DNA of 36,173 bases, taken from assembly GCA_003565035.1 (NCBI GenBank), contig PXDP01000306.1:1-36173 (forward strand). Reading direction: 5' to 3'. The translations under genes and the position numbers were made by a program. Source of the stretch: PVC group bacterium (GTDB lineage: Bacteria > Verrucomicrobiota > Kiritimatiellia > SS1-B-03-39 > UBA6053). Below, one piece after another: positions 1-8,979 of the stretch. The first letter of the stretch is position 1. Every line of letters starts with the position of its first letter. The notes beneath the pieces were generated by a model. The model was given only the letters and a program-made list of their open reading frames with translations. It was not told where the DNA came from and ran no database searches.

Positions 1-417
1 CTGGACCCGGAAACTGGTCACCCGGCCGATGAGCAGATAATCCACTCCGCGCACTTCGCCCATTTGCGCCATTTCATCAAAGCGGACAATGCCTTCGAGT
101 TCCTGCTCTTTGAGGAGCTGCTCCAGCTGAGCGCGCTCAATCACACCAAAACGTCCGGTGTTCATCAGCAGCGTGGTGGCCTGATCGGCAGCCACCACAT
201 TCATCCCTTCGACTGCACCCTGCCGGGTGTCCACCTGGAACATGGGCACGCCCACGCGCACACGCTGAATGCCGGCGGGCGGCGGGGGATATTGGCCCAC
301 TTGATTGGTGACCTGGGCGCGGTTGGCGGAGGTTGTCGGTCCGGGGGCCTGACATCCGGTGAACACAAGCGAGGCTGTGGCCAAAGAAACGGAGAAGACT
401 TTGCTGAGGGTATTCAT
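1..417 (-). CDS. CsgG-like envelope lipoprotein (partial, C-terminus beyond window)
   Basis: The first 139 codons of a minus-strand gene are present; it runs off the left edge without a stop. The start ATG at 417 is followed by a lipoprotein signal peptide with lipobox FTGC, so Cys22 would be lipidated. After a short Pro-rich linker comes a CsgG-type module: a strand RVRVGVPMFQV, a helix containing ATTLLMNTGRFGVIER, then QLLKEQELEG and the pair GVDYLLIGRVTSF. In this family the pattern 'grF.vieR..l..ll.Eq' is typical of proteins related to the curli secretion pore lipoprotein CsgG and to outer-membrane-associated lipoproteins. An AGGA lies about 8 bases before the ATG. It is 81 bases downstream of the large VWA gene and may be in its operon. 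Export of an envelope component is the family expectation, but no curli genes are visible here. The domain call is fairly sure and the role is open. Confidence 0.75.
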   Translation of the reverse strand, partial: MNTLSKVFSVSLATASLVFTGCQAPGPTTSANRAQVTNQVGQYPPPPAGIQRVRVGVPMFQVDTRQGAVEGMNVVAADQATTLLMNTGRFGVIERAQLEQLLKEQELEGIVRFDEMAQMGEVRGVDYLLIGRVTSFRVQ

Positions 418-498
418 GAGGATTTCCTGTTTGTTGTTTTGAGTTGCAAGTTCAAGCGTAGAAAAAAATGCGGGCAGGTCAAGAGAGAACAACGGATT

Positions 499-3400
499 CT
501 AAAGCCCCGCCGCCTGTTCCCAGTTCATGGCGAGTCGCGTGGACCTGCCGGGATGCAGCCAGAATTCCGTGATGTGCACCGAATCGGAAACGGTGGTTTC
601 CATGCGGTATTCTCCGGGCTCCAAGGTGTCCAGCGTATCCCCGAAGCGCCCTTCGGCCACCAGCTCGCCTTCCGGAGTCAGCAACCGAAACGCGGGCGGG
701 GGCGGCGAAACAATGGCGACCAGATCCCGGGCGAGATTCGCGGCGTCCTCCACCGGCATGTACACGCCGCCGGAGGCCTCCGCCATCCCCTTGAGCTGAC
801 GGGTCCAGTTGGGCCGGTTGATGTCAAAGCCGAGAATTCGGAAGGTCACGGAATCCAGGTCGCGGTAGGCGGCCGCGGAGGCCACGGGGTTGGAGCGGGT
901 GTCGTCTCCACCGTCGGTGAAGAGCACCACCAGCGTTTCCGCCCCGCGTCCGCCCCGGAGATCGCCCCGTGCCTCATCGAGGCTGAAGGCCAGCGGGGTT
1001 CGTCCCACAGGGCGCAGGCTGTCGAGCGTTTCATTGATCAACGCCCGGTCCAGCGGAGCAAAGGGCAGCACCAACTCGGAATCCCGCACCGCATCATCGT
1101 GCAAAGCATTATAGCGGTGTCCGTACACCCGCATGGCGAATTCAACACCGTCGGGCAGCGCGTCCACCAGTTCCCGCACCGCGTCCCGGGCCATGTCGAA
1201 TTTGGTGACATTCTCCAGCGGCGCCCGCATGGACCCGGATGCGTCAAAGATTAAATAAAGCCTCGGGGGCGGCGGCGGCGAGGTGAACGAGGTCACCAGG
1301 GTGGCCGGTCCTTCGGGCTCCTCGGGTATGATATCCTCATCCATGGACGGGGTGGCCCGCACCAGAAACAGCAGCGCATAGGACGTGGTGAGTGCTGAAT
1401 TGCTTTCCCCACTCCGGGTCGGCCAGCTGCCGGCTGCCGACTGGGTATCCACCAAATGCTTTGCCCCCAGCGGATACCATTCATGTTCGCCGATAAATTC
1501 GGTGCCGAGAATTTGCCCGACTCGCTCCAGAGAGTACAAGTAGTAATAGTGAGTCCCATTTTTGTTAGGATGATCGCTGACACTGAACTGATTGGCCAGC
1601 CAGCCGAGCGCATTCAGGATGCGGGGATGGCGGCGCACATCCGCGTCTGCGTCGAGGTGCCGCATGGCCAGCGCATAGGTGCACAATCCTGCCGCCGTCA
1701 TGGCCCCGTAGGTGTTCCGGGCCATGCCGCGATAACCGAAACCGCCCAGATCATCACTCATGTCCAGACTTTGATTGATAGCCGCCCGTATCAGGGTGCG
1801 CTCCCAGACATCCGGGTCCAGGCGCATACCGGCGCGTTCAATGGACCAGAGTCCGAGCACCGCGAACTGGGTGGTCGAATTGTCTCCGTCCCGGCCCTGC
1901 CGGAAGGAAATCGTCCGGTGCATCGGTTCCCGGAGATCCCGACGATCCATCGGAGCCCGTCCGCCTTCCACCGCAAACACCTCCCCGGCATCCGCCCCGT
2001 CTTCCGCCAGCGACGGAAAAAAGTGATCCGGCACATCCGCGGAATAATGCCAGGTGCCTTTTTCTCCCTGCGCCTCCACCAGCCAGCGGGAAATCTGTTC
2101 GAGCTTTTCATGAAATTCCGGATCACCATACGCCCGGATAATCATGGCCAGCAGGCCGATCTCGTAAACTTGCAGCTGGTTGGGATTGACCCGGTGCAGA
2201 TACTCCCGGAGCAGCTCATCGAACTCGGGGTATATCTTATGCGCCTCCACATTCACCAGCGCATAGAGGGAAATAATCATATACCGGCGGCCGCTCAGAC
2301 GCCCCCTGGCCGTGTAACGGGTCTGCAGATGTTCCCAGAGAAACTCGCGGCCGCGGTCAATGGCTTCGTTCACCTGTTCCGGGGTGAGGCCCACGCCCTC
2401 AAGACCTTTGGGCTCCAACGCCAAATCCCAAAGCCGTATTCCATGGCCGGAGGATGACAAATCCAGTGCAGGGACCGGCTCCGCCTCATCCTGCGGCCCC
2501 ACCGGATGCAGCGCATATGTCCTGACCCCGCCGTGCAGCAGCCGCAGATTTTTCTGTTCCTCCTCCGGAATCCGCCAGACCATGCGCAGCGGAATCTCAA
2601 CCCCCGGCGGAAACCACCGTTCACTCATGCCGCGGGCGGACTGATGATTTTTCTCCCCCCAAAACAAATGAATGGGACGGTACACGCTTCCGTTCGACGA
2701 CAGCAGCTTGAAGCGGTGGGTCGGATCCAGAAAGGCCCCCTCCGGATGCGTGGCGTTCAGCAACAAATCCACGGCGAACCAAACCCGGCCCGACCGGGAC
2801 CCTGGAATATCTTCGGGAAAATCATAGCCGGTGATGCGCAGATCAAGATCGACATCCAAATCCCGGGCAAGCACCTCTTCAGGTACAGCCGGAGCCACGG
2901 GCGTGCCTTTCACCGGAATTCGGATCAGCTCGGGAACGGTCAGACGCTCTCCCGGTCCGACGGTGTGTGGACCAAAGCCAAAAAGCAATTCCGCGGAGTC
3001 TGAAGCGTCCCAAACGCCTTCCGGCAACGAAAAGGCGATGCGGCCTCCCGCATGACGCTGCGGCAGAAAGTGCCAGAGATCCGGAAGATCCGTGCCCCGT
3101 GAGGGAATTGAGAACAGATGCCGCCCATCCAGCAGGAGAAACACCCGCTCCTGCCAGTCGCGTGGCCGCAGCACCTCCGCATCGCGGTTTGTGCCCACCG
3201 GCGTTCTCAGACTGCGCCCGCGAACATCAAACACCCGCCAAACCATACCGGAATTGGAGCGGCCCTCAAATTCTTCCGCGCTCCAGGTGCCATGCACCTG
3301 CACAGAAGCCAGTTGATTTGTCCCGGCCACCAGGGGATCCGGTTCGGGAACCGTTTCACCCACAGGGAAGATCGGAAAATGCATGTGCCCGTACTCCGCA

Positions 3401-6177
3401 TCCAGCCAGTGCAGCTCCACATGCCCGAGATTTTCCGGCGCAATCGGAAAATACAGGATTCCCTCGGCCACACGCCCCGTCCGCTGCAAACGGACACCGC
3501 TCGGCATGGACAACGGATCATTCCGCACACTGTCCGCCGGAATCAGCCGCCCGCCGCCGTCCACGACGAAAACAGTATCCTCCCAGTTGCGCTGCGTGTA
3601 GTGTTGATCCCGTCCGGCATCCGTGTCGGACCGGCGCTGCAGGGTCACGTGCACCCCCAGCATTACCCGCCCGTCCTCCACCGGCGTGCCGTGGATGGAT
3701 TCAAACAAAAATGCGTGCGGAATCTCCACCGAAATCTGTTCATTCTGTCCGGAAAGATTCAGAGCAATCGGGTGCTCAGGCGGCTCCTGTTCCGGATCCT
3801 CGGCCAGCCGGGACAGCGGGAATTCCAGGGGCGGCAGACTCGGTGCCGGCCGCTGATCCGCCTTTGCGGAATCGGGCGCGGCCGCATCGTCATCCCGGGC
3901 CTCCACCACCGCGGCCAGCCCGTCCGGCTCCACCGAAGGATCCGCCTCCGCCATGTCAACCGCTTCGGCACGCACCGTGCCGTTTTCAAAATCAATCGGC
4001 ACGGTACCGCCCGAGGTCACACCGTTGTAATGAAAATCCACCCGCCGGGCTGCGGTTTCCGGTTCAAACACAAACCAAAAACGCCGGGGTTCGCCCCGCG
4101 GCGGCAGCCACAGTTCATCGTCAAAGGGCATACCACCGCGAAAATGAGTGGACGCCGCCTGGAGGATGGACCCGTCCGGCATCCGCAGGCGCGCCCGCTG
4201 CACCCCTTTGTACATTCCGCCGGTGCCGCTGACATTGCGGATTTGCACCTCCACCTCCAGCGCCACCGGATTTTCGCGCCAGCGGGCGGAGAGAATCTCC
4301 AGGGGCAGCGGATTGTCCTCTATCCGCGCCAGCACCGCCGGTTCAGGAACCGCCTGCGGATCCCCGCGGAGGGTAAAGCGGATCGGGTCCGGAAACTGCG
4401 CCCCGGCCGCGCGCTGATACTCCGGAAAATCAAAAACCAGCTCCAGGGCCTTTGCATCCGCCGGAACCGGAAACACCATGCGGCCGCCGGTCCGAACATC
4501 CGGCAGAAAGGTGGGATTCATCGGCAACGTTGAAAGCACCGGATCGCGGACCGATCGGTCGCGGCCGTCGGCGACAACCTGCAAAAGGTCGTCAGCTCTT
4601 AAATAATCTGTCACCCGCGCGTTGGCCACGGTGTCATTTGGATCGGCACCCCGCTCCACCGCCAGCGCGTCGATTTCATCCATGCGCTGCCCTTCCCCTT
4701 TCACATCCACCGCCAGCCACACCATGCCTTCAGGCGCGGACACACCGTTGAGGGATTCCGTCTCCTCCACAGCTGTGACCCACACCTCCATTTGATTCTC
4801 GGAGATCCCCTGATGCAACGCGGTCACCTCTTCACGGTCGGGAGCGGCCATCAACTCCGCACGCAACGGGGGAAACAGATCATGATAATAATGAAGGGAG
4901 AGCGCGTAAACCGGTTCATCCGGAACCACGAACGCCACCCGCCCGCGCACTCCGTCTCCGGTATTCAGCAGCCGCACCGAATCAGGCAGCACTCCCGGCA
5001 CGCGGGAATCGGGCCGCACCGCCGGCCGCGCATGAACGCCGTTCACCACTGCAAACAACTGACGATGCAGCGGTCCCAGCAAAAGGGCTTCCTCATAATT
5101 CAGCTCCAGCAGCAAATCGATCGCCTGATCATTCACAAAGCGCGCATCCATCACCAGCCACTTCATGCCGTTCGGAGCCGGGTCCCCGGCCAGTTCGTCC
5201 AGCAGTTCAACCCCAAAGACACTCACCGAGAATCCCCGGTTGTTTCCCCGGACCGGGGGCGAAAGCACCTGAGGACCCGCCGACAAATCCATATCTGCCC
5301 CGGCGGGTTCCGTCCCGCGGGTCTCTGCCGGGGTCTGCGCCTGCAGCCGTTCGCGGAACAGTGCGGTTAAGGCCGGTTCCGGCTCCAGTGCGGTCACATC
5401 CAGCGGCTCCGCCCGGCCACTGACCGCCAAAGATTTTCCATCGGAAACCGCGACGGTGATCTCCACCCCGTCAACCCGAGCGTCCGCGGCGCCGCCGGAC
5501 AGGCCCATGCGCACCTCGCGGCCCGCAAACACCTCCGCCGCGACCTTTGCGAGATCCGACGCCCCCCGGGGACCGCCATAATAGAGCAGCACCACCGGGC
5601 CGGAGCCCGGAAGGCGCGGAGCCAGTTCCCGCAGCGCGGCGGCAGGATCGACAATCTCCACCCCGTCCAACTGCTGACGCAAATGCGGCAAAAAAGCCAT
5701 GCCGGCCGGCGGTTCAGTCAGCCCGACCACCGGGGTGCCCCGCACCGTGCGGAAAGGTTCAAACAGCCGGGCCCCGTCTGCCGCCCGCACATTCGCGGAC
5801 ACCGCGGGCAGCCCGCTTTCCGCCAGCACCTCCAACAAACGTGCGGCGCCAAACCGGAAATCGCGGTGGCTGATGTTCATGGCATCCGGACGAAGGCGCA
5901 TCAAGGCCTCGGCGGCCAGCGCCCCGCGGGTTGCGGCGCTGTCACTTCCCATCAGCGCATTTCCGGCATCGACAAATAAGAGATCCGTGTGACGGGAGCG
6001 CAGATCCGCGATGCCGGAAGCAATGCGCGCCAGACCGGGATAGCCCGACGCGGCCGGACAGGCGGCGCAGGGAAGTAAACGCCCCTCCAGATCGGAGGTC
6101 ACCACCATCGATGGCGCTGCATGAACGTTCAGGCAGGCGGCAAAAAGAATAAACAGGAGAAATGTTTTCATTTTCAT
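499..6177 (-). CDS. Giant secreted protein: degenerate 5'-nucleotidase-like domain, six beta-domains, alpha/alpha toroid, VWA
   Basis: This gene encodes 1892 residues when started at the ATG before KMKTFLLF; an in-frame upstream codon would overlap the previous gene and put charged residues before the signal peptide. Residues 1-20 are a signal peptide. Residues 25-265 resemble the metallophosphatase/5'-nucleotidase fold (SDLEG, DAGNALMGSD, MNISHRDF), but the expected DxH, GD and GNHD ligands appear as DLE, GN and SHRD, so activity is doubtful. Roughly 316-1240 hold six diverged beta-domains. Residues 1250-1610 are helical repeats like squalene cyclase/prenyltransferase toroids (GGFGYRGMARNTYGAMTAAG, TTSYALLFLVRA). 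Residues 1640-1815 are a VWA domain with MIDAS Asp1645-Ser1647-Ser1649 (DASGSM) and LFTDGGDD. The gene starts 11 bases after the transglutaminase-like gene, which suggests an operon. A surface or periplasmic scaffold is an inference. Confidence 0.8.
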   Translation of the reverse strand: MKMKTFLLFILFAACLNVHAAPSMVVTSDLEGRLLPCAACPAASGYPGLARIASGIADLRSRHTDLLFVDAGNALMGSDSAATRGALAAEALMRLRPDAMNISHRDFRFGAARLLEVLAESGLPAVSANVRAADGARLFEPFRTVRGTPVVGLTEPPAGMAFLPHLRQQLDGVEIVDPAAALRELAPRLPGSGPVVLLYYGGPRGASDLAKVAAEVFAGREVRMGLSGGAADARVDGVEITVAVSDGKSLAVSGRAEPLDVTALEPEPALTALFRERLQAQTPAETRGTEPAGADMDLSAGPQVLSPPVRGNNRGFSVSVFGVELLDELAGDPAPNGMKWLVMDARFVNDQAIDLLLELNYEEALLLGPLHRQLFAVVNGVHARPAVRPDSRVPGVLPDSVRLLNTGDGVRGRVAFVVPDEPVYALSLHYYHDLFPPLRAELMAAPDREEVTALHQGISENQMEVWVTAVEETESLNGVSAPEGMVWLAVDVKGEGQRMDEIDALAVERGADPNDTVANARVTDYLRADDLLQVVADGRDRSVRDPVLSTLPMNPTFLPDVRTGGRMVFPVPADAKALELVFDFPEYQRAAGAQFPDPIRFTLRGDPQAVPEPAVLARIEDNPLPLEILSARWRENPVALEVEVQIRNVSGTGGMYKGVQRARLRMPDGSILQAASTHFRGGMPFDDELWLPPRGEPRRFWFVFEPETAARRVDFHYNGVTSGGTVPIDFENGTVRAEAVDMAEADPSVEPDGLAAVVEARDDDAAAPDSAKADQRPAPSLPPLEFPLSRLAEDPEQEPPEHPIALNLSGQNEQISVEIPHAFLFESIHGTPVEDGRVMLGVHVTLQRRSDTDAGRDQHYTQRNWEDTVFVVDGGGRLIPADSVRNDPLSMPSGVRLQRTGRVAEGILYFPIAPENLGHVELHWLDAEYGHMHFPIFPVGETVPEPDPLVAGTNQLASVQVHGTWSAEEFEGRSNSGMVWRVFDVRGRSLRTPVGTNRDAEVLRPRDWQERVFLLLDGRHLFSIPSRGTDLPDLWHFLPQRHAGGRIAFSLPEGVWDASDSAELLFGFGPHTVGPGERLTVPELIRIPVKGTPVAPAVPEEVLARDLDVDLDLRITGYDFPEDIPGSRSGRVWFAVDLLLNATHPEGAFLDPTHRFKLLSSNGSVYRPIHLFWGEKNHQSARGMSERWFPPGVEIPLRMVWRIPEEEQKNLRLLHGGVRTYALHPVGPQDEAEPVPALDLSSSGHGIRLWDLALEPKGLEGVGLTPEQVNEAIDRGREFLWEHLQTRYTARGRLSGRRYMIISLYALVNVEAHKIYPEFDELLREYLHRVNPNQLQVYEIGLLAMIIRAYGDPEFHEKLEQISRWLVEAQGEKGTWHYSADVPDHFFPSLAEDGADAGEVFAVEGGRAPMDRRDLREPMHRTISFRQGRDGDNSTTQFAVLGLWSIERAGMRLDPDVWERTLIRAAINQSLDMSDDLGGFGYRGMARNTYGAMTAAGLCTYALAMRHLDADADVRRHPRILNALGWLANQFSVSDHPNKNGTHYYYLYSLERVGQILGTEFIGEHEWYPLGAKHLVDTQSAAGSWPTRSGESNSALTTSYALLFLVRATPSMDEDIIPEEPEGPATLVTSFTSPPPPPRLYLIFDASGSMRAPLENVTKFDMARDAVRELVDALPDGVEFAMRVYGHRYNALHDDAVRDSELVLPFAPLDRALINETLDSLRPVGRTPLAFSLDEARGDLRGGRGAETLVVLFTDGGDDTRSNPVASAAAYRDLDSVTFRILGFDINRPNWTRQLKGMAEASGGVYMPVEDAANLARDLVAIVSPPPPAFRLLTPEGELVAEGRFGDTLDTLEPGEYRMETTVSDSVHITEFWLHPGRSTRLAMNWEQAAGL

Positions 6178-6188
6178 CTCATGGATCG

Positions 6189-8450
6189 TCAGGATAAGCC
6201 TATGGCGAGTGCACAACCAATCGTCCTGTAAACTCCGGCAAACAGCAATCCTACTGCTGCTCCCGGACCGGAAAGTGCAGAAAAGACCAGCAAGAGTGCT
6301 CCGATATAATTACAAATAAAACATCCAGCGGTCATATTTTCATGACACACATACATTGACGCCAGAAGGGCAACCAATTTCGCACCGATCAGGACTACTT
6401 TCGCGCCGTACATGGCGGTTCCGCCGCCCCATCCTTCATCGCCGATCCGGCCCAGTATTTCACCGGTTTCGGGATTGAGTTCCCACCATGCTGTTTTTTC
6501 AACCGGGAGACGGTCCAGTGAATCGGGGATCATCAGCACCAAATCCTGCTCAAGGGCTTTTTCAAGGTGATGTTGAATTCTTGGAGAAAACGAGTGAGCC
6601 TTGAGATCCTCGCGGGATTCAAGGGTAACCCAGGCATCCGCCCCGGTTTGCTCCATTAACAAGGAGGTGCTGACCATCTTCGGGTTACGCATTTCCACAA
6701 TGACGGATTCCACCAGTGCATCCACCATCCCCTGCATAAACACCGGCCCGGTTTGCCGGTCCGTGGAGTTCACACGGTTGCCGAGAATATCTATACCGGT
6801 ACGGAGATAGGTCTCATTTTCTTCTCCAAGCATCGGCTGATTATGCCAGGCGACAAGATTCGCTTCGGCCAAAAACACATGATTCATGGATGGATTGAAT
6901 TCAGCGCGGGTGGTGGCCCAGTCATACAACTCTTCGGGGAAAACATCTAAGTTTTCCAATGAGGCCTGGACCTGAGCCGGGTTATTTCCGGCTTCAAAAT
7001 GCAGGGCTCCCAGCATGGCCGGCCGGCTGGCAAGCAGATGATCGAGCTGCCGGGCGGATGCAAATTCACGCTGTATGAAACCCGTTTGCATTAACACGCT
7101 GGACTGACGGCTCAGGGCCATTCCACGAAAGATTTTTTCTTCGTCGTTCAGTTCCACCACATCCGCATGGGAGCTATTCCGGGCAGGGTCTTCCGGAAAC
7201 ACATCGTAAACACGCCGGACCTCTTCGCGCACCTCTCCGCCGGGATGCTCCCATTGAAACACCAGATCCACTCCCGTCAGGAGACTCTGCGGGCGGCGGT
7301 CTGCGCCTCTGAGCCCGATGGCCCCCAAAGCACCTGTCGCTTGGGTGACCGCCCGTCCAGTAGCCGTTTGCATATGATTATCGTTCAGGACACCTTGTTC
7401 ATCGAACCCCATCTGGAGGATCAGATCATTTCCGATTTCGAGAAAAGGAACCCAGTTTGAGCTTACTTTCATTTGCCGCAACACTTCGTCAAGGTACCCT
7501 TCTCCAAGCTCCCGCATCCTTTCAAAACTTAAGTTCATCTCGTCGTTCATCAACCCGACCTCAAAATGTGCATGGGTATAATCCGCCGGGCGCAGCGTGT
7601 GTTCCAGAGCGGTCTCGGTATGAAATCCATTTGCATCCCGGCGTTCAACCCGGACCACAAATGTGACCCGCTGATACAGCGCATCGTCAAGATCCTCAAT
7701 ACTCACCTCCGTGTCGGGATTCGGAACAGCGCCCCCGGCAGGGTTGAGACTCCGCTTGTCGCCGTCATGTTCCAGGACCACCCACCAAATCCTGGATGGC
7801 GTGAGGAGTGGAGACTCTTGCGGGGATTCGACCGCCTCAAGCCAGGATTGCAAAACGGGAATCTGCGTCTCCATCCGCCCGGCAATCCTTTCCATGCGCC
7901 GCTCCAAAATACCGGCCATTTCTGTGAACTGGGCAAGGCCATCGGGGTCTCCCTCCCCCTCAGGAATTTCCTGGACCGGTGGAAGCCACGCATCCCGGAG
8001 AGGGGCGTCGACAGTGAACGGAGCCTGTTTCACTTCGGCGGAGGCCAATTCAACCTGATGGCCGCCTAATTCCAAAAGCCGGGCCAGCAGAACAGCGCGG
8101 TCAATAGAATTTCCTGTGCCGTCCATCATGACGGCAGATGGCGAACGCAAGCGCCCCTCATACGGCACTTCCACCGTGTGCTCCATTACCCAGTCCAGCA
8201 GAGTTTGAGGATCATTTCCTATTCTGCGGATCAACTCGGCGGGATCGTAGCCCTCTCCGGTCAACATGTCCCGGTAGGCGCGAGCGGAACGAAAAAAGTC
8301 CTCCATAGCGGCAAGCTGCTCTTCGGCGGTCGGCCCGCCGTTCACCTCATCCGCAATCAGTACCGCCGATGGAAACAGCGTGGCGGCAAAGAGAACGACG
8401 GTTAAACAGGAGGCCTGAATACGACGCGTGAGGGGATGGCAGGTAAACAT
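6189..8450 (-). CDS. Secreted transglutaminase-like protein lacking the catalytic Cys
   Basis: The product is 753 residues long and begins with a signal peptide (hydrophobic stretch about residues 17-33). Residues 45-140 resemble the transglutaminase-like core: helix TLLDWVMEHTVEVPYEG, then GTGNSIDRAVLLARLLELGG, which matches the family pattern 'GdC.d.A.LLaaLLR..Gi'. The nucleophile position carries Ser115 instead of Cys, so the domain is probably a pseudoenzyme. The middle, about 150-670, is not recognised and contains mixed alpha/beta segments. The last 70 residues are strongly hydrophobic and Cys-rich (KLVALLASMYVCHENMT, IGALLLVFSALSGPG), consistent with one or two membrane segments at the C-terminus. 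A GAGGAAG ribosome site lies 5 bases before the ATG. The VWA/toroid gene follows after 11 bases, so the two are probably cotranscribed and may act together. It could also be an envelope assembly protein of unrelated function. Confidence 0.65.
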   Translation of the reverse strand: MFTCHPLTRRIQASCLTVVLFAATLFPSAVLIADEVNGGPTAEEQLAAMEDFFRSARAYRDMLTGEGYDPAELIRRIGNDPQTLLDWVMEHTVEVPYEGRLRSPSAVMMDGTGNSIDRAVLLARLLELGGHQVELASAEVKQAPFTVDAPLRDAWLPPVQEIPEGEGDPDGLAQFTEMAGILERRMERIAGRMETQIPVLQSWLEAVESPQESPLLTPSRIWWVVLEHDGDKRSLNPAGGAVPNPDTEVSIEDLDDALYQRVTFVVRVERRDANGFHTETALEHTLRPADYTHAHFEVGLMNDEMNLSFERMRELGEGYLDEVLRQMKVSSNWVPFLEIGNDLILQMGFDEQGVLNDNHMQTATGRAVTQATGALGAIGLRGADRRPQSLLTGVDLVFQWEHPGGEVREEVRRVYDVFPEDPARNSSHADVVELNDEEKIFRGMALSRQSSVLMQTGFIQREFASARQLDHLLASRPAMLGALHFEAGNNPAQVQASLENLDVFPEELYDWATTRAEFNPSMNHVFLAEANLVAWHNQPMLGEENETYLRTGIDILGNRVNSTDRQTGPVFMQGMVDALVESVIVEMRNPKMVSTSLLMEQTGADAWVTLESREDLKAHSFSPRIQHHLEKALEQDLVLMIPDSLDRLPVEKTAWWELNPETGEILGRIGDEGWGGGTAMYGAKVVLIGAKLVALLASMYVCHENMTAGCFICNYIGALLLVFSALSGPGAAVGLLFAGVYRTIGCALAIGLS

Positions 8451-8547
8451 TTTGTCTTCCTCGTTTCTGGATACGTTCGATGATAATCTACACTATCCCT
8501 ATAGAAAATCACATAATCGATAGGAGGTCAAGAAACGATCCGGGATA

Positions 8548-8976
8548 TCATCGCAGAGGTGCGGGCTCCTGAACCCAGCCCTCCCGGCGGGCGCTGGGTG
8601 CATGTAAGTAGGTCTCGATGCGCTCCATGCCGGAATTCAGGAAATCCCCCCACTCGATCCGGGTCTCGATCCGGTAGAATTCATCCTCCTCGGCTCCGAC
8701 CGGCTCCACAATCCGCCGCCAGCGGTAGTCCCGGAAGTCTCCGTCAAAGCGGCCGCTGAATTCGCCGCGGTCCAAATCCTCCAAATCGAGCGGTTCAATC
8801 AAATCCACAAGGTTCATCAGCGTCCGCGCGGTCTCGTATTGCCGCGCCGAGGTCACCACCGCAATCCCCTCGCCCACCGCGCCGAAAAAAGCCACCAGCG
8901 ACAAGCCCAGCACCAGGATGGCCAGCAAAACCTCCAGCAGCGAAAAGCCCTCCGTCCTGGCATGATTCGTTTTCAT
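8548..8976 (-). CDS. gspI: Type II secretion minor pseudopilin, GspI-like
   Basis: This 142-residue prepilin has a short leader ending in Gly10, then the class-III cleavage and methylation motif FSLLEV with the conserved Glu at mature position 5. A 20-residue hydrophobic helix follows (VLLAILVLGLSLVAFFGAVG). The C-terminal domain has the size and the basic/acidic pattern of GspI (YRWRRIVEPV, YRIETRIEW). Prepilin peptidase would cleave after Gly10, and the protein would join the tip of the pseudopilus in the inner membrane. It starts 3 bases after the gspH stop codon, so translation is probably coupled. GspJ is the main alternative, but the length and the 'r..v..v...lyrve..v.w' pattern favour GspI. 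No gspJ or gspK follows; the next gene downstream is the transglutaminase-like protein. Confidence 0.75.
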   Translation of the reverse strand: MKTNHARTEGFSLLEVLLAILVLGLSLVAFFGAVGEGIAVVTSARQYETARTLMNLVDLIEPLDLEDLDRGEFSGRFDGDFRDYRWRRIVEPVGAEEDEFYRIETRIEWGDFLNSGMERIETYLHAPSARREGWVQEPAPLR

Positions 8977-8979
8977 GGA

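Noticed and set aside
64..4533. Several long plus-strand open frames opposite the giant VWA gene
   Set aside because: They translate into His/Pro/Arg-rich sequence without motifs and overlap each other, whereas the minus strand carries clear domains.
499..6177. Active 5'-nucleotidase (UshA-like) as main annotation
   Set aside because: The DxH, GD and GNHD metal-binding motifs are all altered and the domain is only about one eighth of the protein.
8451..8547. Promoter for the transglutaminase-like gene (TTGACC ... TCTATA on the minus strand)
   Set aside because: The spacing is about 20 bases, too long for a normal sigma-70 promoter, and no better pair was found in this 97-base gap.
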